Shown: one piece after another, positions 38,187-50,090 of the stretch
Numbering within the stretch: position 1 is the first letter of the stretch
How the letters are laid out: each line of letters opens with the position of its first letter
DNA from: Trichoplax sp. H2
Lineage: Eukaryota; Placozoa; Uniplacotomia; Trichoplacea
Reading direction: 5' to 3'
DNA: 64,000 nt
Assembly (NCBI GenBank): GCA_003344405.1
Contig: NOWV01000012.1
Location: 620,001-684,000 of the forward strand
Made by a program: the position numbers and the translations under genes
Notes under the pieces: generated by a model
Told to the model about the DNA's origin: nothing
Seen by the model: only the letters and a program-made list of their open reading frames with translations
The model's database searches: none

Positions 38187-40295
38187 AATCAGATCATCAA
38201 GACCAAAAAAAAATTTAAAGTTTTGCCCAGTCTCAAGTAGTCAATATAAACTTTTGAATTTCTTCACTACTTTGATGTTAATGATGAGAAGAAGTCCCAG
38301 AAATGAAAACAACACTAGACTACGGTGATTATTTTTTTGGCATACACAAAAAAGTTTCTACTATAGAGTCCAAAGTAGAAAGATAATGAGATGTCTGAAG
38401 TAACAGTAACGAGTTTTGTTGGATTAGAAAAAGAAGCAGTAACTTATCAACGACACACGAGTCTGTTTAACGTTTTGGAGATAATTTCTAACGTAATTAA
38501 ATAGAGATGATTTTCACAGATGATAATTTTCGTTTTTACAGTAGATTAAGGCATCAATTAAAAAAAACTAATTTAGCATAGCAAGGAATATATTCAATAA
38601 ATAGCTTAGCTTAACACGATAGCCCTCCACTACAGTATTTACTCTCTCTCTCTAATCTAAGTAGTGAGGGCGAGCAATACTGTACATACAGTATACAGTA
38701 TAAAATTATCACTAACAATTAATTAAATACAGGATGATAGACTATTTAGAATATGCGTTGTAAACAATTCATAACATTTGTTAAGGTTATAGTATAATCA
38801 ATTTTGCTTTAATAAAATTGGAGCCTAATACAAAGGTAGACCGTGAATATAATAGATTCATTTCAATATATATATATGTACATGTACATGTGTTATCAAT
38901 ATCATAATTAGTTTCTTCTGGTTCTATAGCGATAACAATAATACTATTCGCTACCGCATTGAGTACATCAAATTGTGACTTGAATTGCAAGCGCGCTTAT
39001 GATAGTTCTACCGTTCTATAATAGTTTTAGTTTTTAATTGATAAAACTTGTAATAATTGATTTTGTCTACATCTATTATTTGATATGAATCCTTTGCCTT
39101 GGCAACTATCTGATAATGATATGAAAATTTGTAGTACCATATGATCAGTATGGATTGTATGTACGTAGTGTTTGTCACATCTGCTTTTTCTCTATGGAAA
39201 CGTAGATTACGTTGGAATTGGAAAAGTTCTACTAACGTTATGAATGTTCTGATCAACATCTAGTATAAACATTTGGATATACAGTGTCGTCTAGCACGAA
39301 AAAGGTCTCGATTAGCATATACTTTACTACATGACTAACTGCATAATTTTACGCGTACTGTACTGTACAGTGTACAGTACAGTAACTGCATAATTCTACA
39401 GTATAATAGAAGTACTGTACGCGTACAGTACGGTACAGTCGCGCTATCATCATGACTGAGACAGAGAGACGGAAGTGATGGTTCCCTTTAGTCTAAGAAA
39501 TGTCAAGACGGATTATCTTTTACTGGTTATTTGAAAGTGTATCGTATATCTGCAACGGTACACTATATTGTCGGCGATAACATCTAAAAATAGTCCCTGA
39601 TTTTTTGGTGTGTTAATGCATCATCGTTTAAGCTATTTACGCTGAGTATCTGAGTAATCGGGGTTATTATGGCTGGGCCTACTGTACTGTACAGTACAGT
39701 ATGTCTAAAAATCAGTCTACAGTACAGTACAGTCAGTAGTCCAAATAAAAAGACGGCCGACCAGACCACAGACTACAGTACTGTAATTGAATCGCTACAG
39801 TGTACAGTCCTACAGTATAATACAGTACTGTACTGTACATCGCGACGCAACTGTACTGTACAGTACAGTACGATACGGTACACTGTATAGTACAAATCAT
39901 TCTGGGAGTACAGTACAGTATTTCACCCGGTGCTGTACAGTGTATAGTGTACAGTAGTTCTTGTAAATCATTCGGAGTACTGTACTGTAAGTACAGTACA
40001 GTACTGTATGACGAGACTAGCCGGTAAACGGTGAAGAGTACAGTACAGTACGATACGGTACACTGTACAGTACAAATCATTCTGGGAGAACAGTATTTCA
40101 CCCGGTGCTGTACTGTACTGTACAGTGTACAGTGTACAGTAGTTCTTGTAAATCATTCGGAGTACAGTACTGTATGACGAGACTAGCCGGTAAACGGTGC
40201 AGTGACACCACGAAATACTGTAATTTGACCTGATTGTACGCAGTGTCATTGGTGCTGTAGTTGACCGCTGTATCGTTCTGTTGTAGCACTACAAA
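38187..40295. other. Divergent spacer between CYB5R4 and BLOC1S3
   Basis: About 2.1 kb between two facing 5' ends. The CYB5R4-proximal half is AT-rich. The BLOC1S3-proximal half (39355-40200) is dominated by TACTGTAC palindromic arrays, including a 180-bp tandem duplication. No exon is supported. Both promoters must lie here, and the BLOC1S3 start is only about 90 bp beyond the array. Confidence 0.65.
39355..40200. repeat. TACTGTAC palindromic array with 180-bp duplication
   Basis: Dense GTACAGTAC/GTACTGTAC words occur at 39355-39440, 39680-39740 and 39775-40190. Within the last block a 180-bp unit is repeated: 'cgatacggtacactgta' occurs at 39871 and 40051, followed in both by 'tacaaatcattctgggag', 'tatttcacccggtgctgta', 'cttgtaaatcattcggagta' and 'agactagccggtaaacggtg'. 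The palindromic pieces vary in length between copies while the spacers stay nearly identical. Confidence 0.85.
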
Positions 40296-43200
40296 ATGTC
40301 CACCATCGAAATTCAAGGAGAAGGTTCGGAATCTGAAGAAGAAATTGCAATCTCCCAACAACTCCATAGCTGCTCTAATACACAAAGCACTGTCAACCCA
40401 ATTTCAAGCCATGGAACGATCGTAGCTGGGGAAGCATCGGAATCAGAGGACGATCAATACCCTAACGTTCAGCCAGCCCAAACTGTTCATCCGCAAAAAC
40501 CCAGGTACAGTACAAATACAACCTAAATGATTCGTCCTGCTCATTCTTCTACTCTAGTACTGTATTACTGTGCTGTATTTGGGGCTGTAAAGATACCAAG
40601 AAGTTAATCGACACTGCTATTGGACTATTTCATGAGTTTGCATTATATGCATAATTCAACTGTTAGACATTTTATTGATAGTAATGCTAAGTCAAGGCTA
40701 TCATAATCCAAGCTAAATGCTACAAGCTATAGACTGTAATCGAGGAATTCGAAATTAATCAATAACGCCAGGGAGGGAGAGACTACTCCCAAGAAATAGG
40801 TATAAATGGGTACTTTATTCCAATTTTACTGATGAAATATTACTAAGCAATGCTTGAAATTGACTGGCATTGAAATCGAAAGACAACAGGTATACCGTAC
40901 AATATCGTAATACGAACTCTTGTACATTTCTTATAAGATCTTCTACCCACCCATTGCCCCCAAAATATTTGTTGTCGTTGTACAATATCACAGTGCGTTG
41001 GCAATGATCAGTTACGAAATAGAAGTATAGTATACTTCATTCATTGAAATGATGATAGTCATTCTGTAAGTGATCTTACACTATTGTAATAACTGGCAGT
41101 GTAAAATAATCTCTTGCAGTCAATCTCTAGTTGCTTCCACATAAACTGGACTATCGCAAGATATCAATATGCAAAGGACACCAATTGCGCAACATTATAC
41201 CCGTACATTACAAGTGACAACAAAAAATTGATTACTGCATAAGGTGAATCTACCAAAATTACATAAAAATGGCAACACCAATAAAGCATGAACAGGTGTA
41301 CAGTATGTGGTAGACGTGTATGGTGAAAAAGTGCATGAATGGATACAGTAGTTGAATTCTCTTACCATACGTTTAGATCCTACGTGTCTTCTCTGCACCT
41401 ATATTGAGATATTTGCTGTGGACGTCATAAAACTCGACTGACTGTCAATAGTTGAAACGATCATGAGGCTTATTTAGACCTATCTACTCAAAAATTCTAC
41501 CTTTATAAGAAGTTAATGCTATGAAGATAAAATACAATACGCCACAATAGCAATTATATAGGCAAGAGTTTAGACAGACCTCATGAATTCAAGTACATCT
41601 AGATCACCAAGACCAATTTCCTTTTTTTGGTGAATGAAATCGCTCTTTGAAATCAGTGCATTTTAAATACACTACAGTATCATTCATTGTACGTAAAATA
41701 CCGTCGTACTGTACTGTACTGTACGGGTACGGCTGTACAGTACTTACCATTGTCTTCAGTACAAAGTATTGTACTCTACAGTACTGTACAACACGGCACA
41801 GTATTCGTGATTACAGTACCAACGAGTACAGTACTGTACACATCTGCCCAGTAAGAATATGAGCTTTGCCAATGGTAGCCATTTGCATCTTGTCTCAATT
41901 CAAGATAGAAGACAATCAGTGAATGGAGATTGGAGATCAAATACTGAGTCAAATTAAGAAGTTAAAATGGATTGTAAATGTATGAGCAGGGGTGCAGTAC
42001 TAGGCACTTTGGAGAAAAATTGAAACTACTTGAAGAGCATTTTACTCATAGTAAAAGTCCTTGACAGTAGTGTACCGGCTTGTAGTCTAAAAAGTACTAC
42101 ATTCATCATTTTCATGTTTAGCATTGACTGTGTACAGTATTGTATTTGTTTATTTATTAAGAGAAAAAAACAAAAACAGGAGTATTATACAGCAGTCAAC
42201 TAATAGATCATTTTAGAGTACAGTTCAGCCATGGACTACTCCAGGTAATTCAGTAGTCTATGGTTCAGCTAACTTCAGTATTACAGTATGGACTGATTAG
42301 ATTAGAATTATTGATCTGTTTTATTGACATTTTGACGCTGTCTGCCATAGTCTCCATACTCAATGGTCACCCACTGTCTTAATAATAAACTACTAGTCGA
42401 CGTATGATACAATGCTCTGCCCCAAAGACTGATGCATTCTGCACTCGATGGCCGCTCAGTTTTTACAACATTGAGATCAAATCTATAGGCAGCAAACAAC
42501 AAGAAACCAACAAGTGGTTTAATGGTTGATCAGAAGAGGTATCTTCTTTTACCTCTAGATAGTACTCAGACCTTTAAAGCTTTAACACTACATTTGTACA
42601 ACATAGTATCCCGCCAGATTGAAATCCTGGATTGTACGCTGAATCAGGAACTTCTTAAAAAGTCCCTGGTTGAACGTAATATGTGGTCAAGTGGTATTCG
42701 TTGCCTAGTATTCTTATGATTACAACTGTGGCGACATCGCATACACTTGCTAGCATGCCTGGGGTAATGATACATTCTTGCTCTAAATAAGTCATCATTA
42801 AATTCGTCAACATCTCGTATGACTGCCAGTAATCATAGTATTATTTCTGAACAAAATAGAAATAATCACATCTCTAAGGAGGTTGTCTTACTACTATACA
42901 GTGACTTTTGAAAGAACACAGGACGAATTATAGTGTCCTATTCTAGTGGACGTATATCAGAATTCAAACAGAGTATGATGCTATAGGTCATCCAGTTCGA
43001 GCCCTTGGTGGCACATACCGTATATGCTTTATTTATTTAAAAAAATACCTGTTAATTATAATTAACTCTCCATCGACAATAGTATTTTTGCAGACTTATA
43101 AAAATAGCGACTACACTTGATGCCAAGACAAAGGACTGCAATGCTTACTGTTAATAAATAAATAAAACAACTATAAAAACATAACAATTTTGTTGTATGA

Positions 43201-44512
43201 ACCATATTCTATAGCCAAATATTTCAGTTAACTTAGCTAGAATAGTACAATACGTTGAGACAGTATTGCAAAATTTTTCCTAGTTCTTACGTTAGACATA
43301 AAAGGAAAATCGGCAAAGACAGGATACACGCACATAGCCGTATACCATGTTACAATGTTTGACCCGAGATAAATTAATTTTTGATGACCCAATAGACCGC
43401 TAATTTACGTACGACCTCTAGTGTTAATCTTAGTGTCATTGATCAATGAGAGTATACGTGCTTGCTTTAATCTTTTACTTAATTATGCATTGCATGAATA
43501 AGTAATTATCAACTAAAGCTAATCAAATGTTAATTATATTAGTTTTAAATGTTGATAAATCGAACTATTTAAAAAATGTGCATAGTAAAGCTAGTTGTCA
43601 AATTGCTCAAGGGTACAGACCTCAGTATAGATTTTAACTTATGACAGGATAAAACCGCATTTGGACTTGTAATCAATATAAAAATATCGTCAGGTAGGAT
43701 AGCCACATCAAAAGTATTTCTTTTATCATCTTTCCATTAGATTAACAGCGGATACTGACCAGCAGTCAAAATCAACAATTTCCAATGATAACACTGTATC
43801 CAATGAACCGATCTCGCCTGCGTCAGAACTTTCTGAAACTCAATCTACCCAGAAACAAGAAAAGACAGTCCGTTCAGGAGAGAAATACGACACGTATGTA
43901 TTACAAATACTTGTAACTTATTCACTTCTTGTTGTGTGCAATCGGAACTGAGAAGATATGGATACGAGTATGTACTGTATTAGCTTTCTACTGCATATAG
44001 TATACTATGTTGAATGGGCTATATTTAATTATTAAGCGTTATAATCAATTATTTTATAATAAATTATTGCTATCTCTCTAATCTTTAGGTTACTACACCG
44101 TAAATTACGTAAGTAGAAGAAAATATAATCTACGATTGTATCTAAATAAAGCAGTAAGAAACGAAGTGAGCTAATATCGATCTGATAAAATATTTATTAT
44201 TTAGGCGAAAAAAATTTACAGTTACGAAATGAAATTAACGCCAGAATTACTGATATGTATAGTAACGCAAATTATAAATTAGAAGATACGGTTAATCAAA
44301 TATGTAAAACTCAATCAGTTCTACAGGTAATAAAATTTCACTTTATTAATCTCTCTAGAAGTTAAATCTAGTAATATGTTCTACATGTGCTCTTTTCTTC
44401 GTGTTAGGATATATCTCAAACTGTACATACTCTAAAAGATGATGCTGTAAGGGTTAATAACGCCGTGGATATTCAATTCTTTCAAAGCTTTTTGCCGGAT
44501 GTTAAAATTTAA
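40296..44512 (+). CDS. BLOC1S3: BLOC-1 subunit 3 (BLOS3)
   Basis: Subunit of BLOC-1, the complex that directs cargo to lysosome-related organelles. Exons 40296-40504, 43741-43893, 44089-44108, 44205-44326 and 44408-44512 give 202 residues, about the length of vertebrate BLOS3. The N-terminal half is acidic and Ser-rich, with VAGEASESEDD matching the repeated VAGEA-ET-SE block of vertebrate BLOS3. The C-terminal half is a helical coiled-coil region: LLHRKLRERNLQLRNEI is replaced here by LLHRK and L-REKNLQLRNEI across the junctions, then DTVNQICKTQSVLQDISQTV, ending VDIQFFQSFLPDVKI (compare the vertebrate LDI...LLPDI end). Exon 3 is a 20-nt microexon that keeps phase. Intron 1 is 3.2 kb, far longer than its neighbours, and contains palindromic repeats. 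The call rests on the two conserved ends and overall size. Confidence 0.87.
41700..41850. repeat. TACTGTAC palindromic patch in BLOC1S3 intron 1
   Basis: Words such as 'gtactgtactgtactgtac' and 'tacagtactgtaca' are clustered over about 150 bp. A separate small hairpin ('gccatggactact' / 'agtagtctatggt') sits at 42229-42259 in the same intron. Confidence 0.8.
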
Positions 44513-45166
44513 ATCTTACTACTACGCGCCTGTCATAAGCGAGAATACGAGATCAGGATATATACCATCAATTTAGAGTCCTAACTATAAGTTATGCTGG
44601 AACAAGCTTCAAGAAGGATTCAGTACGACTTCTTGCTATGCGTAATTTTAAATAGATAATTAATTTAAGAGTGTACATATACTGTAGTAAGATAGTTTCA
44701 ATAGTAACATTACCTTCTCACTCGATATAAATACTAGTTAGGTGAGGAAGCCATTAATATAGATGATCATTTTGAACCATTAATCTGTACAATTAAGCCA
44801 TTATTGCATTATATACTAGTAGTAGAACATTGCGTTCTGTTGGAACTCTAAAGTGAAGCATACATAGTTTTATTTTAGCTGGCGACTGTAGGTAATACTA
44901 TAGTAATCATCATTCTAATGCAAGTTAATGTACAATGTGTACTATTTTTAGCGGCAAGGGTAAGTTATCATTTTTATTCGAATTACTAGCTAAATAAATA
45001 AGTTTTGTTAAAATACAATTGGTAATGTTGCATAACATTATTACAGAATTTAATAAAGATAAATTATAACTTTAACTTATCGCAAAAATTGCATAAGTAA
45101 TTCTAAAATGATTCATTTCAATCGTAGATTCCTATAATTTCAAGACATTAGGCTTTTCTAGTTACA
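44513..45166. other. Short convergent spacer
   Basis: About 650 bp between the BLOC1S3 stop and the 3' end of the polytopic membrane protein gene on the other strand. It is AT-rich and presumably holds both 3' UTRs. Nothing else is seen. Confidence 0.5.
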
Positions 45167-46330
45167 TTAAACCAATTTTAATAGTAATGTAAAGTATAAC
45201 ACTGTTTGATAAAATAAAGCAAAGACAAGCAATATCGGAACAAATGTATATAGGCCTATGATTACCATAATTAACATCAGCACTTCTAAAATGAAAATTG
45301 TCAAGGTATTACATGCAAATGCAACATCCTCTTTATTAATGTCGAGATTGTTTTCTGCTATGTAAGCTTTTTGTTCCCTCATTGCCAACGCAGCAGCTGT
45401 AGCAACGATTGTGAGACTAGCAATTATAGGCAGGATAATAAATAGTACATATAAGCCAGTAGATAAAGTTGGATCGATTGATGTCGATTGATGGTATGTC
45501 CAGCCAATGATACAAACGGGCACACTAGTGATAGCGGTTAAGCCAAGAGATTCAAAGATGTATAATACTACCGTTTTCGCAGCACTATTACCCTGATCAT
45601 TACTATTAACATCGCCTTCATCATAATGCAGCTGAAATCCAAGTAGTCTTAACGAGGTCGCATAACCAATCATTAGCATAAGTACGACCTTTGCTAGCAA
45701 ATCGAAATCAAAGCCATAGACCGCTAACAAATTAGAGCATACAGTATTATTACTAATATAATTAACTCGGCATTGGAGGCATCTTAGTCCCATGGGCATA
45801 TTTTCTAAATGTCTTAAAGCAATAGTTAAACAAGTCAGTGGAACTGACTGTAATAACATTGGTTGAGGTATTGATATTAAAGCTGCTAATCGAAAGACTT
45901 TGGAATCGTACAATTGCGATGTGTAAATGATTAATGCCGAGCATCGTATAAATAGGAAAAAATTGACAATCATGGTAATGCTAAAGATAAAAATATATGT
46001 TACGTATACGCCTTCGTATTCATGCAGTAAAATTGAAATGCGATATATGCCACAACATCGAGAGTGACCAGATTGGCTACATGGTGAAGTATTATAAAAA
46101 TGACCATTTGTATCTTCCAATCGATGAAGAAAATTGTTGAAAAGAGTCGATTGAGAAAGAATTCTACCGTTGATAATTGTATCCGTTAAAACCAGACAAA
46201 TGAAAAGAAAATTCCACAGCCTAATTTGGTTTTTATACCGCTGAGTATTACTTATTTTGGTCGATAAATCTCTCAAGATTCGAAAAAACTTGCCGCAGCT
46301 ATTTTCCACACGATCGACTAAAACTGCCAT
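45167..46330 (-). CDS. Intronless polytopic membrane protein, family not recognised
   Basis: One uninterrupted frame of 387 residues from the ATG at 46330. I see about seven to eight hydrophobic spans: near residues 39-54, 108-135, 146-172, 206-231, 252-278, 292-317 and 336-385 (probably two helices). A luminal or extracellular loop at about 55-105 holds four cysteines (CSQSGHSRCCG region), and another loop (about 180-200) holds C184, C187 and C198. There is an acidic loop at 236-250. The amphipathic pattern resembles solute carriers or XK/TMEM-type scaffolds more than a GPCR: no class A motif is present. I do not recognise a family. It lies divergent to TM2 paralogue C. An intronless structure in an intron-rich genome suggests retroposition or a single-exon gene family. 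Confidence 0.75.
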   Translation of the reverse strand: MAVLVDRVENSCGKFFRILRDLSTKISNTQRYKNQIRLWNFLFICLVLTDTIINGRILSQSTLFNNFLHRLEDTNGHFYNTSPCSQSGHSRCCGIYRISILLHEYEGVYVTYIFIFSITMIVNFFLFIRCSALIIYTSQLYDSKVFRLAALISIPQPMLLQSVPLTCLTIALRHLENMPMGLRCLQCRVNYISNNTVCSNLLAVYGFDFDLLAKVVLMLMIGYATSLRLLGFQLHYDEGDVNSNDQGNSAAKTVVLYIFESLGLTAITSVPVCIIGWTYHQSTSIDPTLSTGLYVLFIILPIIASLTIVATAAALAMREQKAYIAENNLDINKEDVAFACNTLTIFILEVLMLIMVIIGLYTFVPILLVFALFYQTVLYFTLLLKLV

Positions 46331-47626
46331 ATTGGACTGTACACTAGTTAGTACATAACGTTATTTACATTACGCCAGTTTTAGAGTGGGTTTTAATGGC
46401 ATCCCCTTCAAGATACAATGAATGCAAGTAGAGAAAAGTGATCAGACGAATACTGGTATCTACCCAAATTTTACTTTATCGTAGATCGTAGAAATGGTAT
46501 TCCAAGTCATATCTGTGTCCAATATTACAGCCAATACCTCGTACTGTATGATGCATACCTTCAGTACTTGTGGTATGAATCATGAATGGACAAGATTGTA
46601 TCTATATGTTAATAGATACTACTATGTACATTACTGGATGATGTCCAGTTTTTGTCAACTCACAGCCCAGGCATCAATATGGTTCTAATTAATTCAATCA
46701 ATATTGCATCGTGATCATTTTGTTGAAATGATAGAGGTCACAAGAAACCACCTCTACGGTTATAAAACTCGTGTTTGCTGATCACCGTAAATCTACAGTA
46801 CTGTACACCAGATTTACAATGTGAGTGAGCTTGTAGCCATAGAGACCGAGGAAGAAGTAAAGTACCGTCTGGCGTCGATTTTTTCCCCCCCTCCATTTTT
46901 AACAGCTCTCCATTAGGAGATACCTAATGGAATCGTTCAATGGAGTAAAAACGCCACCCGAACCCGATGAAATGGTTGATCTTCTAACCCGAAATAAGTG
47001 CAATTGCTATACAACCACTCCATCACCATGGAAATTCTTCACCCGAATCTCCCCTCGAGTCGAATTCATGTCGCGGTTTCACGTTGACTTTTTCTTGACT
47101 GATACCTAGTACTGTCTATGATTGGATTACTCGATGCACCTATTACCTCATAGTACTGATGTTGTATCATGATCAGGGCTATGAATAATAATAATAGCAT
47201 GTTTTAATCCAAAGGATTCGGAGTTTCCTTTGAATAGTACTTCAAAATAATCCAACATTTAGCTTCCAAATGTCATTAAAGACCTACCGAGTGCTGCGCT
47301 AATTTGATAGAATAGTAGAAAGACCCCCAAAACGATAGGATAGGGCCTCCAAGTTGTACTCATTCTAGTACGGTACAGTACGCGATGTTATCCAATGACG
47401 TCATTGTTGTCCAACAGTATTGTACCGTTATAACAAAATAAAATGAAGCATTTGGCAATCGAGTCAAAGCGCTATCCACTGTTCCGCGTATACATCGCCA
47501 TTCCATATAGATTGACTAGCATGGGACTCGAGAGAAAATAGACAATATCATCCAACGACTGGATAGTGGCAACACCTTTCTTCTTCTCCAAATCCACTAT
47601 CCAAATCGTCCAACATAGCAACAGCA
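46331..47626. other. Divergent spacer upstream of TM2 paralogue C
   Basis: About 1.3 kb. Two short open frames (46494-46688 and 46927-47109) have no supporting motif or splice context. I see single GTACAGTAC words near 46797 and 47370 but no array. The sequence is slightly less AT-rich near 46840-47100. No gene is called. Confidence 0.5.
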
Positions 47627-50090
47627 ATGATCGATTCTTCAAGTGCCAGTGCTTCAGTCATCATTGGAAATGTTAGCCGTCCAAAAAGTCAAAAATCCGT
47701 GGCTGATGCCTATTTGTGTGCTTTCCCTCTTGGTTTTTTAGGGTTACATCGATTCTATCTTGGTCAACCACTCTTAGGATTGGCATATTTATTCTCGGGG
47801 GGATTTTTCGGCGTGGGTTGGTTGCACGATATGCTCATGATGCCTAAAATTGTCCAACGAGTCAATCATCGGCTGGCTAATCCTCAAATTAGCAAGGAAT
47901 TTAGTTTACTTGAAGCTTACGTACTTTGTTTGAATCCTGGTGGCTTACTTTTTGGATTGCATCAATTTTATCTTGGAAGGTACAGTATACAGCATAGCGC
48001 ACCAGTTTTATTGTATTGGCTACTGCCGATACGATTTATACTAGTTTGAGCTTTGCATGCCCTTGCGGTCATTAATTAACCTAGCTCTTTAAATTAAAAT
48101 ACCATCAACAACAATACAACAGCTGCAGATCATGGTCAATTTTGTTATCATTATTTCGATATCGTGTACTACTCTACTGAGCTACATCATAGTAAACAGG
48201 AACAAGCTATTCGTTCAATTTAAATGACTGATTGAAATCGCTTTATCATCAGATTATACAATATACTGTACTTTAGTCATACTCGTACACTATTTTACAG
48301 TAATACATCCAATTCGTATTCATTTTCCTTTTAATGAACAACTTGTTATAGTAGTGCACACTCAATTTACTGAATCGATTTGTTCTAATCATATTGTTGT
48401 CGTATAACTTTAGTGTAAACCTATTTTGCTATGCTATGTAAGCGAGCATACACTTACAATTATAAAACATGTAAATCAATGTTTAGAAGTTCAATATGTC
48501 CAATGATGATGACATCCATGCGAGATAAAACATTCAAAGATGGACGGGAGGGGGTACTTCCATATCATTAATGTAGATGATGAACAGTTACATAGTTATC
48601 AATTGCAATATGCAATAGATCGTATTAGTGGGCCTACTAAAATACGATTAAATGTAGTGCAGGAGTTTATATAATAATACTTTTGCGAATGAACTGGAGT
48701 ATATCAAATTACCATTAACTTCTAGAAGTCCATGAAATTACTCACAGTTGATTTATTAAACCTAGAGGAGCTACAATACCTATAACAAATAATCTACTGT
48801 ATATTCGTATTGCCTTAGACCGTACGTAGGTAGAAAGCTGATCGCATACATGAGTCAGTTTTTTAGATATTACATCAAATTTTTAACGTATATACTATAT
48901 GTATTGCAATCTAGAGCTATAGCCTATAATTAAAGTAGGTCGAAAATAACCATCATTACTTTGGATCAGTACCCAACCTATAAAAAATATATCTGTTACT
49001 GTTACTTATTCTTTAAAATCTTAAATATTACTGTATAAATTACATCATGTAGGACAGTACCTACAAGTGTACGCACAATTTATTGTACTGTATATTTCCA
49101 TTGCTATGCTTACAGTTTACATACATATACGTATACGACTCTATTGTAACTGTTATTATAAAGATCAAAACTGGAAACAGATGCAATATCAAATTAAGTA
49201 GTGTTGAAGGAAGTAATTGTTGTAGATAGCATTACTTATACCCTAACAATATCTGCTTTCAATTTCATAGGAAAGGATTTGGGACAGCGTACTGTTTCAC
49301 GGCCAGTTTTGCCACTATAGGATGGTTTTTAGATATCTTCAGAATGCCGCTATTGGTAGCAGATGCTAGGCAACGTGTACACGAATCAGAAGAATCTCCC
49401 GTCGCTACTATGAAGAAACGACCAAAGAGACTAGACGATGCATATGTTATGTGGGTTTTTGGATTTTTAGGTGTCCATCATTTCTATCTTGGAAATATTG
49501 GTTTTGGTTTTGCTTATTTGTTCACCATAGGGATGGGGGGAGTTGGTTGGCTAGTTGATTTTTTCCGCATGCCTGTGCTGGTCAGAAGAGCTAATACACA
49601 TCCTCCAAGTCCTTTCAAGCATCTAGATAGTGCTTACGTCTTAACTTTCCCGTTAGGCTTTCTTGGATTGCAGCACTTTTATCTAGGCAAACCGGGCTTA
49701 GGTCTTACCTACTTATTGACGTTTGGGTTAGTTGGCATTGGATTTTTGGCCGATATTATCCGTATGCCATTCGTGGTCCGCGAAATCAATGAATCAATCG
49801 CCGCTGACCAATTGATTACTGTTACAGTTGACGAAAATACCGAGAACCAAAGCGTTAATTCTAACATAAATTCTCTTCAGGCTACCAATATACCCTATCA
49901 ATCACCGCAACCACCAACTGATTTACCTAATGAACAAGCTAAATCTCTGTTAATTACCGAAACTAGTGCAGATACGATTAACGCTGCAGCTGCTCCGCCA
50001 CAACATCATTTGCCTGAGCCTTATGGCCCACCTCCAACATATCAATCCATTGTTGATGACAATACTCCCGAAATTTCCCGTAGAAAATAG
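47627..50090 (+). CDS. Multi-TM2-domain membrane protein, paralogue C
   Basis: Two exons (47627-47979 and 49271-50090) give 390 residues, with a 1.3-kb intron, longer than in A and B but at the identical site after FYLGR in unit 2, phase 2. The four TM2 units carry GLHRFYLGQ, FGLHQFYLGR, GVHHFYLGN and GLQHFYLGK, with RMPLLVADAR, RMPVLVRRAN and RMPFVVREIN at the helix ends. The second half of unit 2 is diverged (TASFATIGWFLDIF replaces the usual glycine-rich helix). The N-terminus is Ser-rich and lacks a signal peptide. The Pro-rich tail retains IPYQSP and ends GPPPTYQS, so the PPxY motif is kept. It is 16 kb from paralogue B and in the same orientation, separated by three unrelated genes. Confidence 0.92.

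Noticed and set aside
39355-40200. Regularly repeated short motif resembling a CRISPR array
   Set aside because: Repeats are variable-length palindromic runs with conserved spacers, the reverse of a CRISPR array, and the genome is animal.
39669-40385. Several overlapping open frames rich in Tyr-Cys-Thr-Val
   Set aside because: They are translations of the TACTGTAC palindromic array; composition follows the repeat and there is no protein motif.
42308-42719. Two opposite-strand open frames inside BLOC1S3 intron 1
   Set aside because: Short, no motif, no splice context. They could be decayed transposon sequence but I cannot support it.
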